Shown piece after piece: positions 1 to 11,280 of a DNA stretch of 64,000 nucleotides. Made by a program: the position numbers and the translations under genes. Each line of letters starts with the position of its first letter. The stretch's first letter is position 1. Source of the DNA: Siphonodentalium dalli. Its lineage: Eukaryota; Mollusca; Scaphopoda; Gadilida; Siphonodentaliidae. The stretch is taken from NCBI GenBank assembly GCA_032622095.1, contig CP136064.1, positions 217,634,205-217,698,204 of the forward strand, in the 5' to 3' direction. A model generated the notes under the pieces. The model searched no databases and was not told the DNA's origin. It worked only from the letters and a program-made list of their open reading frames with translations.

Positions 1-1256
1 CAGTTCTACAATATGATGGACAATACTGTGACGATTTTCCACGTATACTCCTTTCAGATCGCAAATATACTACGAATACATTTCCTTATGTGTGGTGTAT
101 AGGCTTATCCCTATTCTTTTCAATTGCCTTCGCCAGAGAAAGATAATTAACTCATAATATCCAAGGTGCACACCATTGGTTCAATTAGCATTGGTTCGTT
201 GATATAGATACACAGGATCTGCGAAACGTCGTATAGTGTACGCAGAATCTCCACTTTTCAGTAAGATATTCACAAATTATGTTCTGATTGACAAGCATGC
301 ACATGCTCAGCAGACGGGGTTTTGGAATTCCTCAATCGGTCGCCAAGCAACGTCTTGGAGACCATGGGTATCCAGATAAAAATGTGCATATCTTCTATAG
401 ACAAAATAGCGAGGTGTAGTCTGCGCTGAATGAAGAGACTTTATACATATATAGTTGGCCCAAATAAAGTCAAATTGATTGAGAACAACCAGACAAATAT
501 ATCTGAACAAAAGATATCGTTACTTTCACCATTTTGCGAGTGTAAAGAGCGTTTCATTCTGCAGTTTGCGGAGTAAGTGAGTAGGGAATCTGACTGTTAC
601 ATAATATTCAGTCAGATCATTCTCTTATAGAGCATATCCAATCATGAGTGTTGAGACTGGACCAGAGCCCTCGTGGATCAAAGTAGATTAGTTCCAAAAT
701 AGAGCAACAACTATATATAATCAAGCCAGAACAACACAGCATACAATATTAGATAGATAGTTAGATATTTTTATTGGCCGATGTCAAAACAATTACATAA
801 ATAAGATCTGATTATCAGTATAGTAACATAACATATTAATTTTCAATGTTTGGTTATTCACGCCGTTTATGTAGAAAGAGTTGGGCCATGTTGCAGATGA
901 TATTACATGATTTGGGTTCATCATTTCTCAAGATGGTCAAGAATTTCTGTTGGTGAGTCATATTATTAAAGTTCTGAATATTGTCGTTTATTTCCGATAA
1001 AAACGATCGCTTAGATTTTTATAAATGGGGTATTGCATAATGAATAATGAAGTGTTCTTCTGTTTCTTCATGTACCTCTATTCCACATTTGTTTTGCAAG
1101 TTCTCTCATTACTTTAGGTAAGTATTTGTGTCTGCCTTTCTCAACTTCTAAACAATTGTTGCTAATCCGAAGCTTTGTGAATGATTGTCTAACGGCGACA
1201 TTTTAAAACGAGATTCAAATATGGTTCTATGATGTATATCAAAACAGAAAACTCAC
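1..1256. other. Probable intron or 3' part of the minus-strand gene; nothing further recognised
   Basis: This is AT-rich sequence with no exon I can support. It contains one copy of the dispersed motif AAAGAGCGTT (about 544-553). Confidence 0.4.
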
Positions 1257-1446
1257 GTAGTTCTCCACGACAATCTGGGTTGCTGACGGGCGTGACGTGA
1301 TCAATCTCCGTGACGGTTTCCTCTCGTTCTTCTCTTCATCCTTTGGTGGTTTCTCTTCAGTTTTTAAAGTAGGTAAATCGGGCACAGATATTCTGGGTTT
1401 TCTCTCGACCTCAGACGCCGGAGGGCCACCATCTCCAGGCTCTGGT
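1257..1446 (-). CDS. Coding exon F of the same gene (Pro/Glu/Lys-rich)
   Basis: This is a 190-nt exon between acceptor CTATTTACAG (G at 1447) and donor AACTAC|GTGAGT (donor G at 1256). The first base (A) completes the AA left by exon E to give Lys. The next 63 codons read PEPGDGGPPASEVERKPRIS, then a Pro/Lys/Glu-rich stretch (TEEKPPKDEEKNERKP) and a Ser/Arg/Thr-rich end (RRLITSRPSATQIVVENY), leaving phase 0. The switch from the KPPPKQEP end of exon E to PEPGDGGPP is smooth in composition, which supports the join. No stop or 3' UTR was found below it, so the gene probably continues beyond the window edge. Confidence 0.7.
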
Positions 1447-1819
1447 CTGTAAATAGTGTGTATTGTGTTAGGCTTGACCACATACTCGGTGCTGACATAA
1501 ATAATTCCACAGAAATAACACCAAGAATACACAAAACGTTCATGCTGGGTCCAACAAACCTGATCGATTCTCGGAAGTTCACTGTAGTAGCTCTTGCATC
1601 CTAATTGCCCTAGTCATCGATCACACACAACACGTCTTGTTTAAACATTACACATTCTTAATGGAGCCCATACTGTCCATCTTATTTTCTTTTATCGGAA
1701 TTGTGTCGTGAAGATTGGAGAACTATTTATTTTAGTTATTAAGATGGTATGGGTTGCTTCTATTCTATTCAAATCAATTCAGTTTATTCTGATCGTCAAG
1801 ATAGACATCACAGATCAAT

Positions 1820-2480
1820 CGGAAAACCTCGTCAGATTCCGTACCGTTTAGGCTTGGTCTCAGAGGTCATAGGTCGAGTAGTCCAGAATATTTACAGATA
1901 TGTATAAGATTTATGGAGACACGGACTCAGTATAATTGTTCATTGCTTCAAATATGCTTGTTTCAGTGATTGTGCACAAATTCTCATTTCTTATCGAAAT
2001 GGCCATGTGTCGATCAGAATGGCACATTGAGATGTCCCTCAACTCAGATCAAGCTTGAACATCGGTCCCAAGTTTCGTCCATGTCCGGGCTCGAACCCGC
2101 GCCAACCTCGTATATAGCCCAGACTGCGATGGTCTTATCCACGTACTAACGACCTCGGCTACGGGGACATCATTAAAACGGAAGCCATTTCAACGAGAGT
2201 TGGGAAACGTATTAGTCTGAACATGGGTTCAAATATTGATACACAAACGGATCTACTATTGTTTTGGAACAACACAATGCACTTCCTCCGAAATTGTATA
2301 TATGGCCATACGATTTACTGGTACTGGCGTAAATATATATCAGAATTATGGAGGAATGCACTCAGTATATGAGTGTCCATTACTTCAAATGTGATTACTT
2401 CAGTGAGCGTGGTCGGTTATCGGTAGTTGCACTGTTTCAGTTCGCCAGGCGGGATGGTAATAAGCCTCGTGCAGGCGGAC
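1820..2480. repeat. Diverged dispersed repeat, two neighbouring copies
   Basis: Two segments (about 1820-1990 and 2300-2420) share wording around a 'ggactcagtat' / 'gcactcagtat' block followed by 'ttgcttcaaatatg' / 'ttacttcaaatgtg' and a 'tcagtga' block. The phrase AAACCTCGTCAGATTCCG occurs at about 1825 and 2647, and a near copy lies at about 45860. This is probably an old interspersed element; its ends are not clear. Confidence 0.45.
2046..2170 (-). repeat. tRNA-derived SINE head
   Basis: On the minus strand a polymerase III A-box-like block (TAGCCGAGGTCG, about 2161-2150) is followed 53 bases later by a near-consensus B box (GGTTCGAGCCC, 2097-2087). The arm GGGTTCGAGCCC can form a T-loop stem. 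The acceptor ends (GTCC... and ...GGAC) pair only partly and the middle does not fold as a normal anticodon arm. A tRNA-derived SINE therefore fits better than a working tRNA. Confidence 0.5.
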
Positions 2481-2759
2481 CTAAATATTTAAACGAAACA
2501 CTGACATAGTTTAACATTCTTATGATTTCGGGAGGTGAAAAGAGCGAATAGTTTATTACGCCACCGTAGTGTGGTGTTTCTAGCTTTTGGTTTTTTTGAT
2601 ATCGCATGGTCGATCGATAATTCACTGGGTGATTGTACATTCGGCAAACCTCGTCAGATTCCGTCACCGTTTCATCGTACCGATAATTACGAGAGTACAA
2701 CTAAGATTGGCACATGTGTTTACGTCACCGGTGTAATTGTGGGGACATGCTTCTATTAT

Positions 2760-2816
2760 GAAGGTTTGCTATCCCGAAGGTCCGCTATTCCGAAGGTTCT
2801 CTATTCCGAAGGTTTT
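2760..2816 (+). repeat. 16-bp minisatellite, ATTCCGAAGG type
   Basis: There are about three to four units of a 16-bp motif like 'tattccgaaggttcgc'. The flank after it (2824-2900) is repeated after the second array at 3377-3440. Confidence 0.8.
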
Positions 2817-3242
2817 TGTTATTTTTAGGTTAATTCTATATTTTAAAGTATTGAGACTAATTTGAGAGGGTTCATTTTCACAAAGATTCTTTATATGGAG
2901 TGTGCGCTCACATCCGAACTGATCATGCGCGCACACCGATACAGATACAGGAGGAAATAACTTAACTTAGAACATTAAATGTGATTTTGTTTTGTTTTCG
3001 CTGGTTTTCTTGAGATTTTATGTCATTACGTGGGCCCATACCTTTGAATTCTTGGCATATACTATGAATGTTGTGGTATATATGGACCCTCCCGCATTGG
3101 GACATGACATAGGTTCAGTTGACTTAAGTGGTGTTCTGTGTGTGCTCCAATTTGGAGTTCAATATTTTAAGGGCCAAGTTTAGAATTTTATGGGTCCATA
3201 CCTTTGAACTCTGGGCATATAATATGAATATTGGGGGGCATG

Positions 3243-3362
3243 TCTCTATTCCGAAGGTTCACTATCCCGAAGGTCCACTATTCCGAAATTTCTCTGAATG
3301 TTCGCTATTCCGAAGGTTCACCAATCCGAAGGTTCGTTATTCCGAAGGTTCTGTGTTCCAAA
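3243..3362 (+). repeat. 16-bp minisatellite, second array
   Basis: About seven imperfect units of the same ATTCCGAAGGTT motif are present, with one degenerate unit near 3285-3300. Together with the shared right flank ('aggttaattctatatt') this shows that a segment of about 550 bp was duplicated as a block. Confidence 0.8.
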
Positions 3363-3764
3363 GATTTTTTTTATTTTAAGGTTAATTCTATATTCTAAAG
3401 TAACGAGAGGGTTCATTATCACGAAGATTCTTTTTATGAAGGAAATAACGTAAAACATTAAATGTGATTTTGTTTTGTTTTCGAGGGTTTTCTTGAGTTT
3501 AATGTCATTACGTATGACCTTATTTCTCATTACATATTCACGCCAAGGAGCCCACACAATTGCTATGTTACGATGCGATTTAATGTGATTATGTGTGACC
3601 TAATATCTCAATAATCTGAGGCAAGAGTACGCCTGCTAAAGGCGAATTATAACAGTTGGGGGTATAACGCTCAATAAATACTGGAGGCTATAACAAACTG
3701 CGCAGCAGAATATCGCTGAATGGACGAGTATGAGATGAGCCTAAATGCAATTGTGACTTTGTTT

Positions 3765-3900
3765 AAAGGCCCACTTAATTTTCGAGTCATTAATTTTTTA
3801 TAGTATATACGGTTTTAATAACAATTTATGCCATAAAATTTGAATAAACTACTATAATTCATCACCATTTGAAAGGCAGAATACTTCTATCTCCTGGTTT
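3765..3900 (+). mobile_element. Left end of a TTTAAAGGCCC-type MITE (partial)
   Basis: It begins TTTAAAGGCCCACTTAATTT and its first 120 bases match the left part of the complete element at 11750. No matching right end was found, so it is truncated. Confidence 0.55.
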
Positions 3901-3959
3901 GAAACACCTTCAAAATACCGCGTCGTATATCTAGCAATTAGCAACCAACATGTCCTCCT

Positions 3960-4500
3960 CGGCTTTCCATAGAATTCAACGTAATTTGATACTTATGGGT
4001 ATTTGTGTCCGGGAAGTGTTTTGAACGGGTCAAATCGTGACCCCGACCTGACCTTGACCATTAAAACTGTCAATGCAAGGTCAATTTGGGTAAAACGGAC
4101 AAATTTCGGCGAAATTTGATACCTAGGGATACTTTGGTCCGAGGAGAGTTTTGAACGGGTCAAATCGTGACCTCGGCCTGACCTTGACGTTCAATATGGC
4201 CAATCAAAGGTCAACTCGGATAAAACGGATAGATTTCGACGAAATTTGATACCTATGGGTACTTTTGTCGGGGGGGGGGTGTTTTGGACGGGTCAAATCA
4301 TGACTCTGACCTTACCTTGACCTTCAAAATTGTTAATTAAAGGTCAAGTTGGGTAAAACGGACGGATTTCGACGAAATTTGATACCTATGGGTAGTTTTC
4401 TACGGGTGGGGGTGTTTTGGACTGGACAAATCATGACCCTGACCTGACCTTGACTTTCGAAATAGTCAATTGAAGGTCAAATCGCACCTTTCACCGGAAA
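3960..4500 (+). repeat. Tandem array, unit about 130 bp, four copies
   Basis: The block 'gaaatttgatacctatggg' recurs at 3981, 4111, 4241 and 4374. Each unit also carries a (t)gacctgaccttgac run and 'gggtaaaacgga'. The gacctgacc run is itself internally repetitive. Confidence 0.85.
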
Positions 4501-4639
4501 GCAGATGGGAAACAGCCCGGGTGAAGTCGGGCCTATCAGCTTGTGTAATAAAGAAGACAGTTTGATGAAAGTAATGTATGCCACGAGAAACGGGAAAACT
4601 TGAAATATGGAAGTACGCAAATTTCCCGCATAAAATTTG

Positions 4640-5000
4640 AAAGCTAGTTTATAGAATAATTGTATTATTATTTATATTTATGGCTAATAATACGATCTTG
4701 GTGGCGTTACCATTTCTGACTATGGTTTTCTTGTAAGTCTTATGTCTCTTGGTAGTAGTAAGGAAGGGGGCCACTGGTGACTTGTTACAGATACCATGTC
4801 CGATGGGACACCATAAAACCACCATGTGCACATCATTAGGAGGTTTGGTTTTGATGGTCAGATATCGACTTTTAAAATAGAATGTGTTAACTCGTGTTGA
4901 GTTTGTGCGAAGAACGTCCATGCTCCGTCGTCCAATAGCTGTTGGTAATGAAAAGCGTTCTTAGTTATGCGTTTATTGTCGTTTTTGAACTTGGATGGTT
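4640..5000. repeat. Dispersed repeat related to 7190-7270
   Basis: The block around 'ggcgttaccatttctgac' (about 4702) recurs as 'gcgcgttaccatttctgac' at about 7228, each with matching flanks. The open stretch on the minus strand (4921-4649) belongs to this repeat and is not a recognised gene. Confidence 0.45.
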
Positions 5001-6211
5001 GTGTGGATTTTCGTGCCAAACGAAAACTGTTGATTTCAAGTATTTTTTCTATTGTATGGTAAGGTGGAAAATAGCTTAGGAAATGTTTTAAAATTTGATA
5101 TCAAATCGAACAGCGGGTCTTGAAGAGGCTTGGTGCACCATGTCCCCTTAAATCACACAGCATTGTTGGAGATGGTTCGAATCCTGATGATATTGGCTTG
5201 ATGTTCCTGGCAAATGACGGTTATCAATTTCGTGCCAGTGGTATAGGTGATTTCTGCGTGTGGTGATGTAGTTGCTAGATGAAACTAACTCTCAATCAGG
5301 GACTCTTCGACAGATGGTTGGAATTAAAAATTGTCTCAACCCCACCTTGGTCAATATTTTCAACGGTGTCAATTCTGAAAATGAAACTTCCTAGATGTGG
5401 GGAATTGTATCTTCAAGAGCGGGGGGGGGGGTGCAGTAGTTGGAAATTCAAAATAGGACGCATTGCAACAAACGTCAAGTATCCTTATTCCCCTACATCG
5501 TCGTGATATGGCTTCTGCATGGGCGCGACGTAAACCACAATGTAACCAAATCATAAACGAAACCACACAACGCAGACAAATTCGGGGTCAGAAAGTGGTG
5601 CACATTTCAATGATCTTTGCCCCAAAAAGGTCCTATACATGTATATCCACTGTTTCAGCAACGAGCGTATACACCGATGCAGTGTCACGAAACAATTCGC
5701 TGAGGCTATTGATTTCCTTATCAATGAACACAACTTGTGTAATGCAAATACTAAATAAAATGACTTGTCGACAAGGTCAGTGTAATATTGTATTATGTCA
5801 GGTAATGTCTGTTTTGTACAGCCGATTCTAAATCACCCCGAGCCCACTCAATATTACGCGAGTCGACAGAAATATCGATAGTATTATAGAGCCGTTTGAT
5901 CTGATCAAGGTTGTTATGACCTGTGATGAAAGAAACAGAAATAACCATCCGATTATTTTGTGTACATTTGTGTTTATAATGTGAGTAAGCCTGTTTTCCG
6001 TCATATATGGATCACATATATTTCAATTATCCACAGCAAACACAGTTTGGCGAGAGATACAGAAATTGTTTTCGTCCGGCTGGTTGGCAGCTCTCTATAT
6101 CTCAGTTATGGGACGGATTTGAATTATCTTTGGTGTGCACATGAACATCCGTTTTGTTGTCACAAAGCGAGCGAGACGGGAACTGTGCTGGTGCATCATT
6201 AAAGACCATGT
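5001..6211. other. Intronic sequence, nothing recognised
   Basis: Short open frames occur on both strands but lack splice sites, homology or composition to support them. Confidence 0.4.
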
Positions 6212-6392
6212 GCCAGTGCATTATCTTGAGTATGCGAGTCTCCCATATGGAGCCTATGGGAGACTCGCATACACAAGATATTTCACTGGCTTACACCGTC
6301 AAGGTAAATATTGTTAGACCAATTAAATGTATTCTCTTATATATGCGAGGCTCCATATGTGAGACTCGCATATATAAGAGAATGCATTGGCA
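6212..6392. mobile_element. Two adjacent palindromes of one fold-back family
   Basis: The first palindrome has arms 6212-6247 and 6254-6290 (core tatgcgagtctcccata). The second is 6321-6392 (core tctcttatatatgcgag). Both share the core ATGCGAGTCTC, and a related palindrome lies at 62151-62282. The sequence after it (tcacaaaatttcaggaggtt) is echoed at about 30667, so the element has a conserved tail. Confidence 0.65.
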
Positions 6393-7190
6393 CATCGTTT
6401 TCACAAAATTTCAGGAGGTTCCAGTCATGGAAGGGTTAACGTCTGTGTCAGGTCATAATCCGGGGACCGGTCTAGACGGAGACCTGGGACATTTTCCCCT
6501 CATTTTCCAGCATGTATATCTCAAAACAGTATATTTGAAGTGTATTTGGTGCTTTTACTTGTGTATAATTACTTATTATATACAGTGAGGTTATAAATGA
6601 GCTCTTGCTTTGATTAGTACTTCATGGATCGTAGAAGGCTGATCTTGGGGTGTAAACTGAACTTCATTCTACGTGACACCTCCCCTAATATCAGCCAACT
6701 TCTCCCCAAATAAATTATCTTATTATTTTGATACACGATCCACTTGCATAGAACGTTACTTAATTATTACGCTCGCTACGCGTGCGTACTGGTGTAGAGA
6801 TTCTTGTTTCGCCTGGGCACATGGGTGATTTATTTATAGAATGGGAATTTTTTTTGGAGGATTAAAAGTCGAACTGCGACCGGAGGCCGAGTCCGGTAAA
6901 AGGTGTCGTTGGGAATTTCAATTTCGTTTATTGTCGTTAACATTATGTCAATGTGATTTTTGGTTTGTGGTAAGCTATATGCCAATTACAAATAAAAGAA
7001 ATGAAAAAGATAATTTGTAAGTCTTATATTTCAACTTTTATAGACATTTTTCGTTCTGCAGCCCACTGGGGGTTGTGGTCGAAGACGGCCGAGTCGGCCA
7101 CCGGTTCGTTAATTAGGTGCTGGTTGTTATTGTTATTTTAACGGAATTCTGAGTTGGGTCATTCACGAAACCAATATATTTTATGTTCTA
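6393..7190. other. Intronic sequence, no gene recognised
   Basis: This stretch contains the conserved tail of the palindromic element and otherwise unremarkable AT-rich DNA. Confidence 0.4.
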
Positions 7191-7431
7191 TAATTACAAA
7201 CATGGGTATATAATATATGATCTTGAGCGCGTTACCATTTCTGACATTGGTTTTCTTGTATACCCTAATGTTGTATCGTCTCGCTGTATGACAGTCAAAC
7301 AAAATGGCGCCCAGTTCGGTCGCTGGACGGTGGATAGCGTAACGGGTGTGAACATAGCCTTACATTTGATGTGGATGTCTTTGGTATATTCGTGAACCAC
7401 AATTGTGGGATGATGAATGATATCCACATGC

Positions 7432-7709
7432 AACACGGTTTTGTCAAGTTGTGATTTCTGGAATTATGGCACGTATATCGTTAAATGCACCCATCCACTT
7501 TTAATATCTGTCTCTTATAGCCATCGCAGGCCGGATTAAGACATTTTTTTTCTCGAATTTATCCACCTAAGAATATTAATAAACATCAGCGAAAAGCCGT
7601 CATTTGCGTGGGATATGTATAAATACGTGACGTTGTGTATACCTGTTGCTGAGGCGATGAATTTGTGATATTTCATATAAGAAACCTATATATATAGGTA
7701 CCTCCTGAT
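7432..7709 (+). repeat. First part of interrupted repeat unit 1
   Basis: From 'ggttttgtcaagttgtgat' to 'ctcctgat' it matches 10350-10600, the start of uninterrupted unit 2. The unit continues after the P-like insertion at about 9535-9648, and again after the MITE at about 10082-10338. Confidence 0.7.
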
Positions 7710-8229
7710 CAGTGATATTGCAAACGGGATAAGACACTGTGATACAGCTCTATATTAATTACTTTTTAGCAGCGCCACCTTAGGGTTATTCTGCTAGCAG
7801 GTACTACTGGCTCTGTATAATTATGATAAAACCCAAGCCGTTTGCCTGATATACATTGATATTACTAACACATAATCGATTTAGTATTGACTATCACGCA
7901 AGGGTGTTGTTGGAATATGAATAAAAATGTACTCACAAAGTTAAAGATGACTGACTTTCAGGAGTTTTGAGTTCATACATTTGCCTTTGGTTGATTTAAT
8001 GTCCTGATTTAGGAATTACAGTGCTGCATATTGCAATACAATATCGGCAATATACGGCAGAGTGTTGCTCAACGGTAGTGATGGGATCGACACTTTCCAT
8101 CCATTCAAAAAATATAGCTCGTTTTTACTACCAAGTGCCATGGCTTCAATTCCCGATCCATGTCTTGCAATCCTTCAGAAAATCTATATGAACTGATCCA
8201 GTTGTTATAGCAGCTTTATGGGGCTTCAA

Positions 8230-8582
8230 CGTACAAACTGACCCCTGACCCCTGCCCTTGACCAAGGGGGCGAGCGGGGGCAGGACTTGCCCTTTTTCTG
8301 GAGACAGAAAATGCTTTTTGTGTGTTTAATCTCGTGTTTTTATAGCAAAATGTGACTTTTTTGCTCCAAATACCACCAATTTCACAAGGAATATTATTTT
8401 TTTGTCAATTTTATCACAAAAGGGCCATAAAAACCGACAAATACCATTAAAATAGGGATTTTTGCCACAATGAATTTATGGTTATTTTCCCGAGTTTGCG
8501 GAGAAATGCCTTTTTTTTGCGGAAAAGTGCCCTTTTTGTAGGCTCTGTCCCCCTGCCCTTGGATGCATCCGGCGCCCCTGGG
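8230..8582. mobile_element. Probable insertion inside the P-like element
   Basis: At about 8582 the transposase reading changes abruptly to unrelated sequence rich in 'ccctgcccttgg' and 'gcccctgggctcc'. A similar run, 'gacccctgcccttgaccaag', lies near 8245-8265. The right boundary is visible from the broken protein similarity. The left boundary is only a guess and no target duplication was identified. Confidence 0.4.
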
Positions 8583-8586
8583 CTCC

Positions 8587-8901
8587 AAGAGAAACGTATG
8601 TGAACATTGCCGCTGTAACTGTTTGGCTTAGCACTTGTGTCGCCAGATAAAAGCGCATTTTCGAAAAACTTGTCAGCACCATGTGTTTCGTCCCAATTTT
8701 GGGACACATCCGAATGGGTAACAGTGAATCACGGTCATAATAATTTTTGACATGACACCACTTGATTATGTCTTCCCCAATCTGGAAGTCATATTTCATA
8801 AAATTATTGCGTGTGCACTTGATGATGTGAGGCGGGTCGAACATGCAGAACACCTTCTGTCCATTTCTTGTGAATGATGGATTATCACATGAGATACCCA
8901 T
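8587..8901 (-). pseudogene. P-element/THAP9-like transposase fragment
   Basis: About 105 residues are readable. They include a Phe-Asp-Pro-Pro-His-Ile-Ile-Lys block at residues 21-28, followed by CTRNNFMKYDF, IIKWCHVKNYY, LPIRMCPKIGTKHM and KMRFYLATQVLSQTV. This order (D-x-PH-LLK, RNN, W-H, P-K-l-t-KH, MRV-LA-QVLS) is the conserved central part of P-element and THAP9 transposases, between the catalytic core and the GTP-binding insertion. The DPPH aspartate is probably one of the catalytic acids (inference). After residue 105 the frame runs into unrelated GC-rich sequence (from about 8582 downward) and stops at 8482. The THAP zinc finger and the C-terminal part are absent. Confidence 0.8.
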
Positions 8902-9648
8902 TTTTTAAAACAAAGATATATTTGATGATCCCAAATCACATATATATACAACACATTTAACCACACCTCCAGCAGATGACACTTTGTCTATAGCTTCATA
9001 TATTCTAGCATAAATGAGACGTGTGGTCAGTTTGTAATATATTTGTTCATGTAGACACCATCGTGCATTGGAGTTCTTAATTTATTTTCACATTACATTT
9101 AATAGAACAAGCCAGCGGGTGGCAACATGTAAATGTTTAACTTAATTGAAGGCCCAATATGTCCTGCCTAATCCTTGACATTTTTGTTATCAATTCATAG
9201 ATAGTTCTGATATAACTGTTAAGTCCACCCACAAATTTCCATTTTAACAGATTTTTAGATTGAAACCATGCGTTGATCGTGCTGATCATGCCAACACTGG
9301 ATAATGTCTCGATTATTTATTGTATAACTGTGGTTTTATGACTTGACACCCTTACTGTGTTAATTATTCTAGTTTTAAAATCAGGTTTAATTGGCATTTG
9401 TATCAATTGACCCCAATATTCCAATGCATTCACTGGAGAAGCTAACGACAGTTTACGACACTGACCCTCTCAAGCGATAAATACTTGATTACACACAACG
9501 CCATGAGTGTCTTATCCCGTTTACAATATCACTGCTCCTGATCCAACGAAACTCCTATTATTAATGACGCCATGTACACAGTGTACTGATTCCTTCTGTT
9601 TTATTAAATTTATCAGAATACGACAACGATTTAAATCGCGACAGGGCC

Positions 9649-10081
9649 TTAAAGGCCCACATAATATTCGAACAACCAGATCACATTATATACAACATAT
9701 TCCATATTATATACCATTTGAAAGAGGAAGCTCCAAAGCATTGTATTATCAACTGATCGGGTCGAATAAACTGGAAACATTGTTATTGTCGAGGTACTGA
9801 GGTGTGTTCTGTGATTAATTTTGATCCAGCATGTACTATAAAGTCTATTATTCTCAATGGAAGGGGAATAACTCTATCTATTAGTTTGAATTCTGATGCA
9901 TTCTGGGTTGACGAGGGGGGGGGTCTTGAAATGAATCTGAGAATCGCTCTCACTTGGTGGACAGCTGTTCTGTATTCTGGTGGAATATATATATTTTTGG
10001 TTCCTCTTCCAAATGGTATATAATATGGGATACGTTGTGTATAATGTAATCTGGTCATTCAAAAATTAAGTGGGCCTTTAA
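9649..10081. mobile_element. TTAA-flanked MITE, 433 bp (copy 1)
   Basis: The terminal inverted repeats read TTAAAGGCCCAC... and ...GTGGGCCTTTAA in related copies, with TTAA at each end (9649-9652 and 10078-10081). It interrupts repeat unit 1; the corresponding place in unit 2 (about 10690-10705) is uninterrupted. Family members lie at 11750-12242 and 26051-26492. TTAA ends suggest piggyBac-type mobilisation (inference). Confidence 0.75.
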
Positions 10082-10349
10082 CTGACTTAAACTTGATTTA
10101 AAGAATCATAAATAATATCCATTGTATAAGTCAAAGACTATCAGAATTAGGGCATGTCGATCGGCGGTTGTGAGCTCGTATTTACCTGCGTGTTGAACAT
10201 CACTGAGATTTTAATGTGATTAATTCGATTCCAGTGAACAGGGGATGAAGCTTCTGATATAATTTCTCCAGGGAATGCAGATATCTGATGAACACCCACG
10301 AAATGGCCAACGTTACTATGTGAGGTGGGAAGTTGGAACATTAACCGAC

Positions 10350-10930
10350 AAGGTTTTGTCAAGTTGTGACTTCTAGAATTATGGCACGTTTATCCTTAAA
10401 TGGTGCAGACACCTATTTTTAATACCTGTCTCTTTGTCGTCGCAGGCCGGACTAAGTAACTTTTTTCTCGAATTTATCCACCTCAGAATATTAATGCACA
10501 ACAGCGAAAAGCCGTCATTTGCGGGAGATATATATAAATACGTGGTTGTGTACGTGTTGCTGATGCAATGAATTTATGATATTTCGTAGGTACTTCCTGA
10601 TCCAACTAAACTCTCTTATTAGTGAGGCCACAGTGTACTAATTCCTTTCTGTTTTATTAGAAAGATCAGAATACGGCAATGATTTAAATCGTGACTTGGT
10701 TTAAAGAATTATAAATATCCATTGTATAAGTCAAAGACTATCAGAATAGCACTGCTCGATCGGAGGTTGTGAGTTCGTACTTACCTGCGTGTTGAACATC
10801 ACTGAGATTATCAATGTGATTAATTCGATTCCAGTGAACAGGGGATGAAGCTTCTGATATAATTTCTCAAGGGAATGCAGATATCTGGTGAACACCCACG
10901 AAATGGCCAACGGTACAATGTGAGGTGGGA
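10350..10930 (+). repeat. Uninterrupted repeat unit 2 (about 580 bp)
   Basis: This unit matches, in order, 7432-7709, 9535-9648 and 10082-10338. The two units form a tandem dimer of which the first copy received two insertions. The last 200 bp of each unit (10141-10338 and 10731-10930) can be read on the minus strand as a short exon-like frame ending before GCAG|GTAA. The two copies differ by a frame-changing indel and one has a stop in the shared frame, so I do not call a gene. Confidence 0.7.
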
Positions 10931-11280
10931 AAAAAACCAACAAGAGCAACGAAGGTCAGGTTCAATGAACGAATGCATATCATGTGAAGCATGTAATGAG
11001 TATAATTAATCCAAACTTGGTCGTAAAGATCGCGCCAATTTCTATTGGTGATTAGAATCGAATCTCGATCGGCAAACAATTAAATAACATTCGAATCGAA
11101 ACTAATTAGTGTGCATATATATATTGGGAGGCGTGTATACACACGGAAACATTGTGTGGTTAACGGACTCGAATCGTAGTAAATGTGATGAATTGTGCGA
11201 CCACTTATCGGACGAAGGAAGGCCACAGTGTATATAAATAATTCATTCAAATCCAGACTTGACAAACATACGTCATTATA

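Larger units (their letters stand above)
7710..9534. mobile_element. P-like (THAP9-family) DNA transposon, 1,825 bp, degenerate
   Basis: The ends are inverted repeats of about 30 bp beginning CAGTGATATTG and containing AACGGGATAAGACACT (7710-7739 against 9534-9505). They are flanked by a perfect 8-bp direct repeat CTCCTGAT (7702-7709 and 9535-9542). Eight-base target duplications are the rule for P elements. Inside, on the minus strand, is a transposase remnant (8901-8587). The uninterrupted sister repeat at about 10590 shows the host sequence without this insertion. The element is shorter than an autonomous P-like element and its coding region is broken, so it should be immobile unless helped in trans. 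Confidence 0.85.

Noticed and set aside
2081-2170. Functional tRNA gene
   Set aside because: A and B boxes exist, but the acceptor and anticodon arms do not form properly; a SINE head fits better.
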